Positions 1 to 13,326 of a DNA stretch of 64,000 nt are shown piece by piece; the first letter of the stretch is position 1, and the number at the start of each line of letters is the position of its first letter. The stretch lies in the NCBI RefSeq assembly GCF_048544455.1, contig NC_133526.1, forward strand, positions 574,001 to 638,000, read 5' to 3'. Under the pieces are notes generated by a model. That model had not been told where the DNA came from and made no database searches. It saw only the letters and a program-made list of their open reading frames with translations. The DNA is from Silene latifolia (lineage: Eukaryota > Streptophyta > Magnoliopsida > Caryophyllales > Caryophyllaceae). The translations under genes were made by a program, and so were the position numbers.

Positions 1-79
1 TTATTGAGTATTATTTTTGGTTGTTATTGTTTTTTTATGACATATATGCAAACAAATTTAATTGTAGATATATAAAAAT

Positions 80-3000
80 ATGAAAAGATTAGAAAGAGAA
101 TGGATGTATGAAAGATTAGACGAAAAAAAGAAACTCAAGCGTGAATTTGCAAAGGGGGTGAAAGAGTTTATTGACTTCGTGGAACAAAGTAGTATGTATA
201 AGAATTTTGGTGAAATGAGGTGTCTGTGTAAGAAATGTAATAACAGAGCTTTTAAAGGGAAGAAGAAGTTCAAGATCGTCATTGGTCGAATGGTTTTGTC
301 GATAATTTCTATGTATGGACGTATCACGGTGAGGAAATGCCTACCAAAGGAAGTTCAAGTAATATCGTAGTTAGTGAGAATCCTTACCGGGAGCTCGTGT
401 AAAATGCATTACGTGATATTGGAGGAGCAACTCAATCCCGACGACCTTAGCGATGAAGAAGTGCGTTATGAAACCCCAAACCCCCAAGTTTCTTCCTTCT
501 ATAAAATGCTAGAAAAAAAACGAACAATCAGTGTATGGGGGAAGCAATTTGAGTTGTTTGCAAGCGGTAGCTAGGTTGATAATACTCAAATGTGAGAATA
601 ACATATCTCTTAGATGCGCGAATGGGTTTGTGTCGTTCATAGGTGACATTATTTCAAAGAATAATGAAATGGCGCGCAATTTTAATGAGATTAAGAATGT
701 GCTTAAGGGACTCCAACTACCCCCACGAGAAGATTGATGCATGTCCTATTAGATGCATGCTTTTCAGGAAGGAAAATGCTAATCTTGAGGAATGTACAAA
801 GTATCATGCAGTATAAAAGTACAAAAAATTCAAGTGGGAGGCGAATTCCTTGTAAAACGTTAACTTATTTCCCGCTTGCGCCAATGTTACAACGATTATA
901 TGCAACCAAACACATAGCAGGTGAGATGAGTTGACATCCTAGAAACTCTCGATTAAGAGAAAGGGGGACAATGGCACACCCAAGTGATGGAGAAGCGTGG
1001 AAACATTTTGATAGAGAGCATCCAGAATTTGCAAGTGAGCCTCATAATGTTCAGCTTGGTTTGTGTACAGATGGATTTAACCCTTATGGACAATTTGGGA
1101 AGAATTACTCATGTTGGCCCGTGATCGTCATTCCGTACAACTTAACTCCTTGATTATGTATGAAACGACAATTTATGTTCTTATCTCTACTCGTTCCAGG
1201 TTCTAAGAACCCTAAGACAAATTTGGATGTGTACCAACAACCGTTGATTAAAGAGTTAAAGGAACTTTGGGAAACCGGCGTGTACACTTACGATGTTTTT
1301 AAGAAACAAATTTTTCAATTAAAGGTTGCATTAATTTGGACGATCAATGATTTCCGGCATATGACATGCTTTCCGGTTGGTCCACAAGTGGGTACCGTGT
1401 TTGTCCTTATTGTCAAGAAAAAGAACATAAATCTTTTTGGCATAAAAACAGCAAAAAAGTCTGTTGGTTTAATTGTCACCGTGAGTTCTTACGATCTGAT
1501 CATCCTTTCCGCAACAGTTGTAAGCATTTTCTAAAGAACTGAAAAACTGAGAATCGCATAGTCGCGTCAAAATTAACGGGTGAGGAAGTGTGGGATTCTG
1601 TAAAAGACTTGCCGAAAATAGTTGATACTTCTGATTAAAAATTGAAAAGATTGAAAGACAAGCATGAAGGTTGATGGAAACAAAGTATATTTTGGGAACT
1701 TCCTTACTAGAAAACGTTGTTAACTCGACACAACTTAGACGTTATGTACATTGAGAAAAACATTTTTGAACAGTTTATCAACACGATGATGGATGTACCA
1801 GGTAAAACTAAATTTGGCCCTAAGGATAAACCCGACTTTACTAAACTTTGTTATAAACGGTCAATATTATCTAGGTTTGTTTAAGAAACTGCGGAGAAAA
1901 AGGCTTTATGTGAATGGGTTGCTAATTTGAAATTCCCGGATAGTTATGCTTCAGATTTGACTCGGTGTGTTGACCATAAAAATATGGTGTTGCATTTCAT
2001 AAAAAGTCATGATTGTCATGTCTTTATGGAACGGCTACTCCATGTTGCCTTGAGAGAGTTACTCCCGACTGGTCTTGGAATGCAATAGCTGAGATAAATC
2101 AATTTTTTAGAGACATGTGTACTTTTACGATTAGAGTTGATTCTTTGGAACGTCTAGAGAATAACACCGCGGAGATAATATGCAAGTTAGAGAAGATATT
2201 TCCCCCGTCTTTCTTCAATTCCATAGAGCATTTGCCTATTCACTTACCTTATGAAACGAAGGTTGGAGGACATGTTCAATATCGATGGATATATCCATTT
2301 GAGAGATTTCTTAATCATATAAAAAGAAAGATTGACAACAAAACTCGAGTGAAGGGTTCCATATGCAATTCTTTTTTGTTAGAGGAAATTGCGAATTTAT
2401 GTTTCCTATATTTCGAAAGTCACATTAACACAAAAGGGAAAGATTTAGATCTTGGTGTGAATTCCAATGACGACCTAGATTCAATAAAATTACCCAGGTT
2501 ATTCAATGCTGACATGGGAACTACAACTGGGAAATGTATTCAGAGGTACTTAGGTGAGATCAAAAAGTATGAAGAAGCTCATTTTTATGTGCTAAGGAAT
2601 TGTGGGAAGTTTTTTTAGTCTTATGAAAAGTAAGTTATTACTTCGTCATTACTCAATACATTTTTAATTATCAAATTAGATCAAAATTATAGGTAATACA
2701 TAATTAAAACATTTTTCTGGTACATATAAGGAATTTGAGACACATATCAAATTCGCATTTCCTGATGTCACGTCCTCTGATGATGTTTGGAGCAAGCATG
2801 ACAAAAGTTATCCGAAATGAAGTAAGTAATACGTTTGCTTCATACTCATATAGCAATGCATTTATTTTGTTTGTGCATATCTTTAGTTATGAAGAATAAT
2901 ATATATAACACCTTAATTAACATATTGTTTTATTGATAGTCTTATAGATTAAAGGACCCTTTAATAATGCCTCTAGCATTAGGTCATAGTATCAAGGTGA

Positions 3001-3688
3001 AGACATGGAGACGATACTCTATCAATGGCTATAAATTTCGAGCTTATAAGAAGGGAGTTGATCTTTCAAAAGCTGCCTCAAGTAATGAGATTTGTGTAAA
3101 TTCTACAGAAGGGTTGGGCTACTATGAAACTCTAAATGAAGTAATTGAGTTTGCTTATTATACCCAGGAAAGGGTTTATATGGTGAAATTGTTAAATATG
3201 ATTGGTTTGATAATTCCCAACAAAGACTTAATATCCATAAGGTATACGGACTTGTAGATGTAAATGAGAAAAAAAGAAATTTCGTCGACATAACCCATTC
3301 GTGACAGCTTTTCAAGTCGATCAAGTTTGTTATGCTCCTTATCCAACCACTAATAAAGGTAATCAATGGTCTGCGGTTTTTAAAATCAAGGCAAGATCAC
3401 ATGTTGATGCTCCTGTTGACGAAATTGTCTTCCAAGAGGATATGGTTGTCAATGATCACTCATTTTCACCAATTTTGGTGGAAGAGTCACAAACTGAAGA
3501 TGAATATGCAATGGTTGTGGAAATGGGTGAAAAGAAATATGACGGGGATGTCGGAGAAGAAGAGGATAACGAGATTAAAGTTGAAGAAAATAGAATAGAG
3601 AAAAATGGGGAAGAAGAAGAAGTCGGAATGTTTTTTTTCAGATGATGAACCTCTTTCGATTCATAGTGATAGTGATACTGATGAGTGA
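80..3688 (+). pseudogene. TNP2-like (TNPD) CACTA transposase, broken
   Basis: The reading frame is scattered over all three plus frames by stops and indels. The order matches plant TNP2 proteins. Near 80-370 is the N-terminal transposase-associated domain (start MKRLEREWMYERLD, cysteine-rich RCLCKKC). Around 1030-1100 is LGLCTDGFNPYG-like sequence carrying a conserved Asp of the TNP2 domain. Around 1160-1360 is MKRQFMFLSLLVPGSK. A DUF4218-like block lies at 2013-2618 (LPIHLPYETKVGGHVQYRW) and a DUF4216-like block at 2967-3420 (QVCYAPYP, QWSAVFKIKAR). The acidic C-terminus ends with the stop at 3686-3688 after a frameshift in a T-run. It aligns block by block with the minus-strand transposase at 50924-54483. 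The enzyme would cut and paste the element, but this copy cannot make it. Confidence 0.85.
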
Positions 3689-3966
3689 TGGGAGTTGTTG
3701 TAATTCTACTATATTAATGTATGAACTTTAATCAAATCATTTTTATGTATGAAGTTTAATCATTCAATCAAATTCGAAGCACTTGTAAGGAGTTTGTTTT
3801 ATTGCATTGTTCATAGTTAGTATTCATGACACTTCATTTTTGTTGGACTAACAATTTGCGTTGTTAAATTATATACTTATTATACTGTTCACCAATTTTT
3901 TTGGACTGACAATTTGAACTAACGATTTTTATCGGACTGACAATTTGTACTGTTTATAATTAGTAT

Positions 3967-4155
3967 ATGGCTGGTTTCATTCGAAAGTTGATAGGGAGCG
4001 GTAGTAGGGGAGGTCGCCGTGACGAGGAGCACGAAGAAGTTCATGATGATGACGAGGATGTTGAGAATATTACACAGGCACAGGAGAACACGCAGATCAT
4101 TCTCGCGCAACAACAAAATGTTGACTTTATTGACGGAAAAACCGTCAGGAATTAG
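3967..4155 (+). pseudogene. Short open frame in CACTA 3' region, possible TNPA-like stub
   Basis: A 62-codon frame begins MAGFIRKLIGSG, is followed by an Arg-rich then acidic stretch, and runs straight into the subterminal repeats. Its place downstream of the TNP2 relic matches where CACTA elements carry a second gene (TNPA / Transposase_24 type). A complete version would be far longer, so this is probably the first exon of a gene lost by internal deletion. No conserved domain is visible; it may be non-coding. Confidence 0.3.
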
Positions 4156-4400
4156 GATTTCCTAACGGTTTTTCCGTCAGAAAAGTCAACAAAATGTTAA
4201 CTTTCTGGCCCATCCTAAATGAGGGCTTTGACGGAATGACTGTTAGTAAGCTGTCAGAGATTTGGAATCCTGACGGAAAAACCGTCAGGAATGCGTTTTT
4301 CATGACGAATCGTACTAACGGTTGATTACTGGCGGTTTTTCCGTCACGAACCCATGTTTCTGACGCGGAAAGTGCTTTATTGACGAATTATTTCGGTCAG
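4118..4400. repeat. CACTA subterminal inverted repeats (GACGGAAAAACCGTC type)
   Basis: Several copies of TGACGGAAAAACCGTCAGGA or its halves occur in both orientations within about 280 bp of the element end. Such clustered subterminal motifs are the binding sites of the accessory transposon protein in CACTA elements. The motif is itself nearly palindromic. Confidence 0.8.
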
Positions 4401-4423
4401 GTTTCCATGTTTTTTTTGTAGTG

Positions 4424-5370
4424 TCATCCTCCACCCTACCCAACACCACCAGCAACCATTGACCACCAGCCAAACCGCCTCCACAACCCTAAACACTCAC
4501 GCCCTAACTACCCCTCTAAACCCGACACAACCAAATATAACAGCAACACAAACACTCACCACCTTACACCATCCTACGACCACTAGTGGCCACCACCGTG
4601 GTCTCCCTTGACCCATGGTGGACCCACCACTAGCTACGAACTCTCATGATAACAACCTAACACCGACAACAACAACAAACACACCCTCCTTTGTTATTGC
4701 GAAATTCCGGCAACACCCGCACCAACTAACACCTCCGACCACCGTAACGCCACCCCTAGGACCGACTAATCACCAAGAACCCAACCAAACCCAATTCGAG
4801 TCCAACAAGTCAAGGCAAACGTTTATAAAACGGTTCCACCGTGTTTGACAAATACTCATGCCCTAATGTGCGTTTCCGGTCAACCACCGCACGGGCCACC
4901 ACCTTTGACCATCCCTGACCATCCACGATGGTCGACATTTCCCCCCGGTACCAACTCTAGACCAGGTTATTTCATACAAGTTAAGACAAGGTTCATAACT
5001 CACATAAATCGTGAATGCAACACCAATACAACATCCCATCAAACACCCATTCCTAGCGGTCAACGATGGGTCCTGGTCAAACCTTGGTGATCCATGGTCA
5101 TGGACTCTTGGTGACGGTCTTAATTCGTCATACGGTGGTCTATTTCACGAGTTATAATAATTACAAAATCAATACATTATAATAAAAGACGGTCTTAACT
5201 CGAGTCAATTAGCGATGTAAATTTCGTCTTTATTCCTTCTATGTATCCTCCTCTTCTCTCAAATTTTCAGTTTGCATATGATAAACTAGGGCAAGATATT
5301 TATCTCTATTTATAGGGTAGATTTAGATATATAAGAAAGTAATTAGGAAACTATGTAATTACCTTATTAT
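4424..5370. other. Unassigned C-rich then AT-rich intergenic DNA
   Basis: 4424-5100 is rich in CCACC and ACCAC runs with short open frames in several phases but no recognisable domain. 5100-5370 becomes AT-rich, with phrases such as gacggtctta repeated (about 5117 and 5190). I see no gene. The block could be an old retrotransposon remnant, but no LTR ends or motifs support that. Confidence 0.4.
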
Positions 5371-5453
5371 TATTATTATTATTATTATTATTTTTTTTTT
5401 TTTATTATTATTATAAGGATGCGCGCAACTTTCATTAAAATAAAAATAAAAGT

Positions 5454-8400
5454 TTACATGAAATTGGTGGGAAGCCGAGAGACGATTTGGGCTCCCACAC
5501 CCTTAGCAATAGCAAAGCTAAGTCTAGTAAAAATGTAAGCGGCCACCCGAGCCTCCGCATCCTGAGATACCGAGAATTTCTGGATCCGCTTGAGCAAGGC
5601 AACATCATCCGAACCCAGCTCTCCAAGTGAAGAGAAAGAGAAGGAAGGAAACCATAACCCGCTACCGCGCACAACTCCCCATACTTAGCACACTTTCGCT
5701 GAGCAGCATCAGCGACAACCCAGCCCGACATAAAATCCGCCATCCCAGTCTGAGTCAAAGGAGAAGAACATGTCAAGTCGACGCACACATCACGCCCCCT
5801 GTCCCAAGAATAAAGCAATAAATCCGCAGGACGAAGAGAGCCACCATGTCCATCAACCAAACCGATATCAACCTCCTTCCCCGCAAAGAATAATACGATC
5901 TATAGCGGATGTCGAAAAGAGTGTTCCTGGACAAGGTTATGCCGATGTTTAACGCCCACAGACTGCATCACAAGATAAGAAACAGCGTGGTCCCCAAAAA
6001 CATCCCCAAAGAAAAACCCGAGAGCAAGCCGGACATGGCCTAGATACCGTGAATAACGAACACCCGGACGATACCCCAAAGACACTACGGTAAGTCCTCC
6101 CGTTCATAGTCTGACCCAACCCCGAGATAGGAACCGCACGTAACCAATCGGGAGTGAGAACCTGCTGAGATCGCCATTAAGCAAGTCAGCGTGGTGTCAA
6201 AGAGAAAATGACTACGGCGGCGGAAGAACCGTCGTGAAATAAATGTCTGCCAATTTCTTCATAAGTTTGGAGGCAGAAATTTCACTAGGGTGACCTAATA
6301 TACCAGAACCTGTAGTCGCAGTAAACACCTGCTTGACATCATCAAAAGCAGGGCCAGCAGCTACAATACCAGAAGGGTCGAGGAGCTTAGCCTGCAAACC
6401 AGCAGACTGCAAACGGGACGCAATAAAAGCATAAAATAAAACATCTCCCGCCGCATAGACACCAAGACCACCAAAATGAAAAGGGAATGTAGCAAGGCGC
6501 CACTGCCAATCCCCAAAACCCGGCCCTGACGCGGTGACAATACGTTCCAAGCTAGAACGAAGAGCGGCATCAAAAGGAAGATGGACAGACCCAAAAACAC
6601 TAGGGGAGCAAGTACGAAGGGAGAAGTAGAGCTTGGAAATACCAGTACAAGCTCGAAGAAGAAGCAACTCACATTGCGGTTCCTCAATCCTCGCAACCAA
6701 GTCCATTAGCTCAATGGTCTTAGTTACTCTCGTCGCCACAATCTCACTGCTAAAACCAGGACAAGTACTGACAGGTCCTCCCAAAACTGTAACACCACGC
6801 AATGGCCGAGAAATAGAAGGGGGGAAAACCTCAGGAAGCCGACTCCGAGGATCCTCAACAGGCCAAAAGACCTCCGTCTTGGAGACATTAAGATGTAATC
6901 CAAAACGAGGGTCATCCAACATAATCAATTCCAAAACCTTCCCCACCTCCAAAGTATCACCCACGATGGTGTCATCATCTAAGTACCATGCCTGCAAAGT
7001 GAGGTCAAAAGTGTTCCGGATCTTGCAAACTAAGGGATGCAAAACCAAAGCGAAAAGCAAAGGCCCCAACGGATCACCCTGCTGAACACCCTGACAAGAC
7101 CACAAGCAGTGCTCCCCATAAAAAAGGCGGGCTAGGATGGAATAACAAAACTCCACCCAACGGGAGAGAGCCGGGCAACGACGTCGGACCTCCTGAAGCA
7201 TGGTCGAACGATCAACAAGGTTGAACGCATTCTGGAAATCAACCAGCAACATAGAAAGCCCCACCTGAGCCCCCCGAGCCTCAATGAGACGGTTCAAGGC
7301 ATGCAAGATAGCCTTTCCTCCACCGGACACACCCACCCCGAACTGAAGCCCATCAAAATAAGAAGATAAAGACGGACCAACCATAGAAGCACCAACCTTA
7401 GAGACAAGCCGTCTCCAGACCGTACCAACCGCAATAGGACGAACTCCACCACCCGGTTTAACGAGTGGTGTGAGAGGGGCGCTGACAATGTACTCACCCA
7501 GAGGAAGAGGACACCGGCCCTCAAGAAAAAGATTAACCACCCTAGTAATAGAATTGATCAAATCGTTAGAGATAGCCACAGCAGCGGCACTCAAACAATC
7601 CATGAGGTGCTGGGCACGAAAACCATCCTTCCCACAAGAAGTACCCGTGGGAAACTCCGAATCATATCCAAGACCACCACCGAAGAGGCAACCATAGGAT
7701 GGTGATCTCCAGACAAAGGAGGCAAAGAAGAAGGCGGGGCGTCAGGATACTTCTCACGTAGGGCCACAAGAGTGGCATCGGAGTAGGGGGCAACCCCAGA
7801 GGAAGAAAGCACCCGGACAGCAGCAGTATAGTGGCCATCACAAATCTTCCACCGACATTGGCGGAGGTTAAGCACACTTTAATCCAGATCCTCATCCACA
7901 GTAAATGAAGAAGGACCCTCATCAAAACACTTCTGCAACAACTGCAACCCCCCTCCCCCAGGTGCCCCCCAAGCAAGGATAGCCCTGGCAATACTCTCCT
8001 CCTGATGCTGACGCCGAATAGCAGTCCGACACTCATGATTACTCCGATGAGCGAAAGTCCTAAGCAAACAAAGCGGTAGAACTAGCAAACGAACCCAGCG
8101 GGAAAGATCACTCGGGACATCAGACACCCCATCCAAGGCCCCTTTCAAAGCCCGAGCAAACCCAAGACGGCACCTAGGAGGAATGGATTTCACGGTGCGA
8201 AGCCCTAAAGACAATAAACGATCCAGCGAAGATATAGACCACTGAACGAGCTCGACACTATCATCAGAAGAAACCGAAGTAGAAGGAGCAAAAGGTCTCG
8301 GAATACCATGAATATGGAAGGTGTAGAGGCCATCAACACACTCTGGATGCATCACAATATCACCCCGACTATGCCGACATCTAGCTCTAACAGTACGGGT

Positions 8401-8634
8401 TTTAAAACACACCCCACACAGCCAGAGCCCCATCCGTCTCAAAGAACTCCCGGCATTGGAATAAACAATCAAACTATTAGTAAGAGTCTGACGCGTAAGG
8501 TCCAACGCACCATTAAGACAATGTCGGTCCTGTAAATGTTTCTGCCAAGCCGCTTTAGTCAGGCCCTTACCGAAACCATCCGGACACGCATGAATACCCG
8601 AAAAAGGACAATGGTACCGCACTAGCTCAGGCAT
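5454..8634 (-). pseudogene. Non-LTR polyprotein (zinc finger - RT - CCHC - RLE), copy A, broken
   Basis: The likely start at 8634 gives MPELVRYHCPF, matching copy D's start. Next come a C2H2-like finger (HCPF...C...H-x4-H), a second Cys/His cluster (WLCGVCF...CRH), then an in-frame TAA near 7879 where copy D has Leu. A frameshift near 7640 breaks the GTSCG-DGF motif. The RT domain is open from 7603 to 6212: GVRPIAVGTVWRRL, DFQNAFNLVDRS, VQQGDPLGPLLF and the catalytic box YLDDDTIVGD. Downstream (6180-5454) the CCHC knuckle and endonuclease are split between frames, with RPADLLLYSW and VCVDLT still readable. The stop is TAA at 5454-5456. It would nick target DNA and reverse-transcribe its own RNA; this copy is inactive. 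Confidence 0.82.
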
Positions 8635-9592
8635 GAAGGGAGAAGCAAAACCCCACACCCTACCAGCACAAAAACCGATATAGCCACCAAAATAACCACC
8701 CGAACGAAAACCACCACATGGGCAACCGCACAAGCAGCTAGAGGCAAGACCCACTCCCGGCCTAGGTGACCACCAACACACCACCCACTCCGGTGATGAT
8801 CAACAACCACCCCAAGCAACCCAAACCCCACGGCACTATCACCTCGCAACACCCACCACAAACCACAACCACCACAAGGCAGCAGCAGATAGTGGCCGGA
8901 CACAGCACCGACAGAAAAAAGGGCCACAACCAGCAGCAAGTACGAGAAAGAAAGAAAACGAAACCGTAATGCGAAAAAGGACCAAAACGCATACAGAACA
9001 CAGAAACTCACCGGAGAGTAAAAGTGGGCAGGGCCGTCAACCACCACAGCTATGACCGGCGACTTGAGGTCTGATGGCCACAGGGTGGTGGCGCTGTGAG
9101 TCACAAACCGCAGGCAGACAACATGAACACACAGAAATGACGGTTGCAACCATAGCAGAAAACCCTCAGACGCAAACCACCACAGAAAACCACAAACAAA
9201 GGCCTCCCTTGACCGGCGACGTGAGGTCTAATGGTCGGCGCGAAAGGTGGTTGACAGTGAACGGCGGCAGGACATCGGAAAGGCAGGCGAAATGTGTGCC
9301 ATAATGTAACGCATAACACCGCAGAAACCATATTGATCCAAGACCGACGAACCCACTACCGACGGTGAAGAAGGGGCCGGCAGGAGGGAAAGACGGTGAT
9401 GGCAGAGAGAAACTGACGGAGTTAGCAGAACGGCAGCAGTCACACGAAAACACGCAAAAACGAAACCGCAGAACCCAAACGAACGGTGGTGGCAGTGGGA
9501 GAATGACGGCGGCGGCAGACGTGTTGACGTGATGACGGCAGACGTGAAAAGGCAGTCGCACGCAAATCACCTCTCTCTCTCCCTCTCCTCTC

Positions 9593-9593
<1 letters not shown>
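8635..9593 (-). other. GC-rich 5' untranslated region of copy A
   Basis: This 960-bp region lies between the 5' boundary and the conserved MPELVRYHC start. It contains imperfect repeats of CCGGCGACKTGAGGTCT (about 9055 and 9208) that recur in the 5' region of copy D (about 20215). Long antisense or shadow frames here lack any domain and are not conserved with copy D, so I treat the region as promoter/leader. Confidence 0.6.
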
Positions 9594-10192
<599 letters not shown>

Positions 10193-10907
10193 TGATGTGA
10201 ATCGCAAGCGGAAGTCTTAACTTGTACTAGCAAATAGACGAAGGATCCGAATGCACTAGGTGCAACCCGATCAATCCGTATATTCGTAGCGAGATTTGAA
10301 TGAAAAGAAGGGATATTTGTCGTAGCTAGACCTATAGCTACGCCAATGGGTGAATTGTTTGATACTCGTCAAACAATCCGACTTAAACTTAGGATCACGT
10401 CCCTCGTTCAAGCAAGGTGCGAAATCGCGTTTCGACCTCTTAAGCCAAACTACTCGTGTAACAACACAAGAAGACAAGACAAGTTTTAGAGAATACTCTC
10501 AAGTTTTTACTTCAAATTGGATGATAAACAAATGAGGACTACAAGCCTTTATATAGGCCGAAAATCCTTGGTGCCAAAGGCTAGCCTTTAATGCTTTGTG
10601 GTGAGTTCTAGGCTATGTGGGAGCACTAGGTAAGACTAAGCCAAAAATTAGGTAAGACCTTTGTAAAAACTAGGCTATGACAAAAAACTAGGAGAGCTTT
10701 ATTCAATGCCCTTGGACTAGCCCATTTTCGAGGTTAGACCTTGCTCCACACGGTTCTCTTTGCTCCACACGGTTCTACCCGTCCCATTGGCGGGTGATCA
10801 TGCACTTTTCTCGACTATTATTCGATCCGATCCATGCTTGGTGACCCGGGTTGCCTTGGTCGCTTGTTTCGAGAATTATTTCATCGAGGTGATTCGTATT
10901 CACATCA
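10193..10907. mobile_element. Solo LTR, 715 bp, target duplication CACCC
   Basis: It starts TGATGTGAAT and ends ATTCACATCA, a perfect 10-bp inverted terminus with canonical TG...CA. The 5 bp before (10188-10192) and after (10908-10912) are both CACCC. There is no internal coding region. It interrupts the third 3'-end module of the RLE element, so it is younger than that module. A TATA-like TATATAAAGG on the minus strand near 10540-10555 suggests minus orientation, but this is not decisive. Confidence 0.85.
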
Positions 10908-10912
10908 CACCC

Positions 10913-11559
10913 TATTCAGCAATTATTATTATTATTATTATTATTATTTCAATCCGATTCAAAGACCAATCAACTTAGTTCGATTCACTCTATTCGATTC
11001 GGTTCAATAAGTTCTATTCGATTCGATTTAGTTCAAATTTCAAATCTATTCAGTTTAGTTAAATTTAGCTCTAAAAAGTCCGAACAAACCGGGCATAACA
11101 ATACGGGTGGGTATAAGCTCTTATTTTTTCTTGTTTGTTAATATAACAGGATTTTACCTTGAGAACCAGGTTCGATTCCCGCTACGGAACTTTATACATT
11201 TCACCCTCAAAATTCCTCCCTTAAATAGAAACACTGATAATCATTTCTGCTACAAATTTTTAACCGAAGCTTGAAGAAGACATTCATTCATTCATTCGCA
11301 TTGACTCTCAAAAACATATACTTCGTAATAAAAAAATCGTAATTTATTTTCGCAAAACAATTTTTAGTCGACATAGTTCTCCATATCATATGTTGTTATG
11401 TTAACTTCATTGTTCAACAAATATACCTTCTTAATCTCTCTACCCTCTTACATAATTTCCAAAAAAACACCATTTTTATTGAGTCACCATTGTTATACTC
11501 ACTCAAAAGCTCAAGTTTTTTACAAAAGAGAGGAATTTGGGAAAAGGGTAGTTGAAAAA
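10913..11559. other. AT-rich flank: short (TTA)n, TTCGATTC-type degenerate repeats, upstream of CTP synthase exon
   Basis: 10920-10948 is (ATT)n. 10949-11070 consists of degenerate CGATTC/GTTCAATT units; a similar style occurs at about 26190-26230. 11112-11559 is ordinary AT-rich sequence that could be the promoter and 5' leader of the CTP synthase exon. A frame from 11398 is open in phase with that exon, but there is no evidence that it is translated. Confidence 0.4.
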
Positions 11560-11677
11560 ATGAAGTATGTGCTGGTAACAGGTGGTGTAGTAAGTGGTTT
11601 AGGAAAAGGTGTTACTGCAAGTAGTATTGGCGTTGTTCTTAAAGCTTGCGGCCTTCGCGTTACTTCTATTAAGATTG
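11560..11677 (+). pseudogene. CTP synthase, orphan first exon
   Basis: Codons from ATG 11560 read [17 protein letters not shown] and continue [22 protein letters not shown]. This is the highly conserved N-terminus of eukaryotic CTP synthase, the enzyme that aminates UTP to CTP with glutamine; it includes the glycine-rich nucleotide-binding loop. The exon ends after the first base of a codon at 11677, followed by a GTTTGT donor, which matches the usual exon 1 end before DPY. No exon 2 (DPYLN...) is visible to 64000. About 150 bp of intron remain before retrotransposon sequence starts at 11826. Either the gene was truncated or this is a relocated fragment; a giant intron spanning the whole window is unlikely. 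The exon itself is undamaged. Confidence 0.75.
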
Positions 11678-11754
11678 GTTTGTCTCTTAATTTGTTTTTA
11701 ATTTTGTTTATTTTTCAGGGTTTTGCTGAAAATTACATCTTTTTTTGTTTGTTT

Positions 11755-11825
11755 AATGGTTATGTTATGGACCCCTATTGGAAGCCCTTGGCGGTTTCGG
11801 ATTATGATTCATGTTAGCCGACCCC
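11755..11825 (+). mobile_element. Possible 3' end of an RTE-type LINE/SINE
   Basis: The phrase gattcatgttagccgacccc and its upstream context resemble the 3' end shared by plant RTE-clade LINEs, which is normally followed by a (TTG)n tail. Here it is cut off at 11825 by duplicated RLE-element sequence. The identification is from memory of the family and the segment is short. Confidence 0.35.
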
Positions 11826-12494
<669 letters not shown>

Positions 12495-13320
12495 AAGGGA
12501 TGCGCGCAACTTTCATTAACATAAAAATAAAAGTTTACATGAAATTGGTGGGGAGCCGAGAGACAATCTGGGCTCCCACACCCTTAGCAATAGTAAAGCT
12601 AAGACGAGTAAAAATGTAAGCGGCCACCCTAGCCCCAGCATCCTGAGATACCGAGAATTTCTGGATCCGCTTGAGCAAGGCAACGGCATCCGAACTCAGC
12701 TCCCCAAGTGAAGAGAAAGAGAAAGGTAGGAAACCATAACCCGCTACCGCGCACAAATCCCCATACTTAGCACACTTTCGCCGAGCAAAAAGATCGGCCG
12801 ACAACCCGACTGGCACAAAATCTGCCAACCCAGTCTGAGTCAAAGGTGAAGAACCTGTCAGGTCGACGCACACATCACGCCTCCTGTCCCAAGAATAAAG
12901 CAATAAATCCGCAGGACGAAGAGAGCCACCATGCCCATCAACCAAACCGATATCAACCTCCTTCCCCGCAAATACCGATCTATAGCGGATGTCGAAAAGA
13001 GTGTCCCTGACAAGGTTATGCCGATGTTTAACGCCCACAAGATAAGAGTCAAGAAACAACGTGGTCCCCAAAAACATCCCCAGCAAAAACCCGAGAGCAA
13101 GCAGGACAGGGCCTAGATACCGTGAATAACGGAACACCCAGACGATACCCCAGCACACTACGGTAAGTCCTCCCGTTCATAGTCTGCCCCAACCCTGAGA
13201 TAGGAACCGCACGTAACCAATCAGAGGAGTGAGAACCGTGCTGAGACTGCCATAAAGCGATCTGGCGTGGTGTCAAAGAGAAAACAGACTCTGACATAAG
13301 TTTCAAAGACCATCAATCTA
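12495..13320 (-). mobile_element. RLE-type non-LTR retrotransposon, 5'-truncated copy C
   Basis: It starts after (TTA)n and nine T with the conserved GGGATGCGCGC 3' end and extends to about 13290, where identity with copies A and D stops (after AAACAGACT). About 30 bp of other sequence (caaagaccatcaatctac, also found at 20433-20451 in the L1 3' region) precede the Helitron at 13327. Only the C-terminal quarter of the polyprotein is retained, as expected for incomplete reverse transcription. Confidence 0.8.
12535..13290 (-). pseudogene. CCHC knuckle and restriction-like endonuclease domain, copy C fragment
   Basis: This copy shows the C-terminal architecture best. One frame (13306-13049) holds the knuckle PCPACSRVFAGDVFGDHVVS (CxxC...H-x4-C, completed by the next Cys). 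After a frameshift the next frame (13158-12535) holds KHRHNLVRDTLFD, then RPADLLLYSWDRRRDVCVDL, then GVGAQIVSRLPTNFM and the TAA at 12535. RHN, (R/K)PxD and a hydrophobic strand ending in D-x-T match the R2-type restriction-like endonuclease core. The catalytic Asp pair appears conserved. The domain would cleave the target strand that primes reverse transcription. Confidence 0.75.
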
Positions 13321-13326
13321 CTATTA

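Larger units (their letters stand above)
1..4423 (+). mobile_element. Degenerate CACTA (En/Spm) transposon, 5' end outside the window
   Basis: The right terminus is visible: a T-run followed by GTAGTG ending at 4423 is the reverse complement of the CACTACAAAAA terminal repeat of plant CACTA elements. Just inside it are many inverted copies of a GACGGAA...CCGTC motif (subterminal repeats). The interior encodes a broken TNP2-type transposase and a short stub that may be a second transposon protein. No left terminus occurs before base 1, so the left boundary and the 3-bp target duplication cannot be checked; the three bases after the terminus are TCA. Confidence 0.85.
5371..9593 (-). mobile_element. 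RLE-type (R2/R4-like) non-LTR retrotransposon, copy A
   Basis: This is a minus-strand element, near full length by comparison with copy D at 16215-20358. The 3' side (5371-5417) is (TTA)n, a run of about 13 T, a second short (TTA)n, then a conserved 3' end containing GCGCGC. The 5' side ends at 9593 in CT-rich sequence (CTCTCTCC...CTCTCT) directly abutting another (TTA)n. The interior encodes zinc fingers, RT, a CCHC knuckle and a restriction-like endonuclease. No long terminal repeats are present. Target duplications cannot be read because both flanks are the same microsatellite. Confidence 0.8.

Noticed and set aside
8622..9570. Overlapping frames of 75-175 codons in the GC-rich region on both strands
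   Set aside because: They lie in the 5' leader of RLE copy A, have no domain, and are not conserved in copy D.
11150..11195. tRNA-like ggttcgattcccgct
   Set aside because: A B-box-like string alone; no acceptor stem, anticodon arm or A box could be placed around it.
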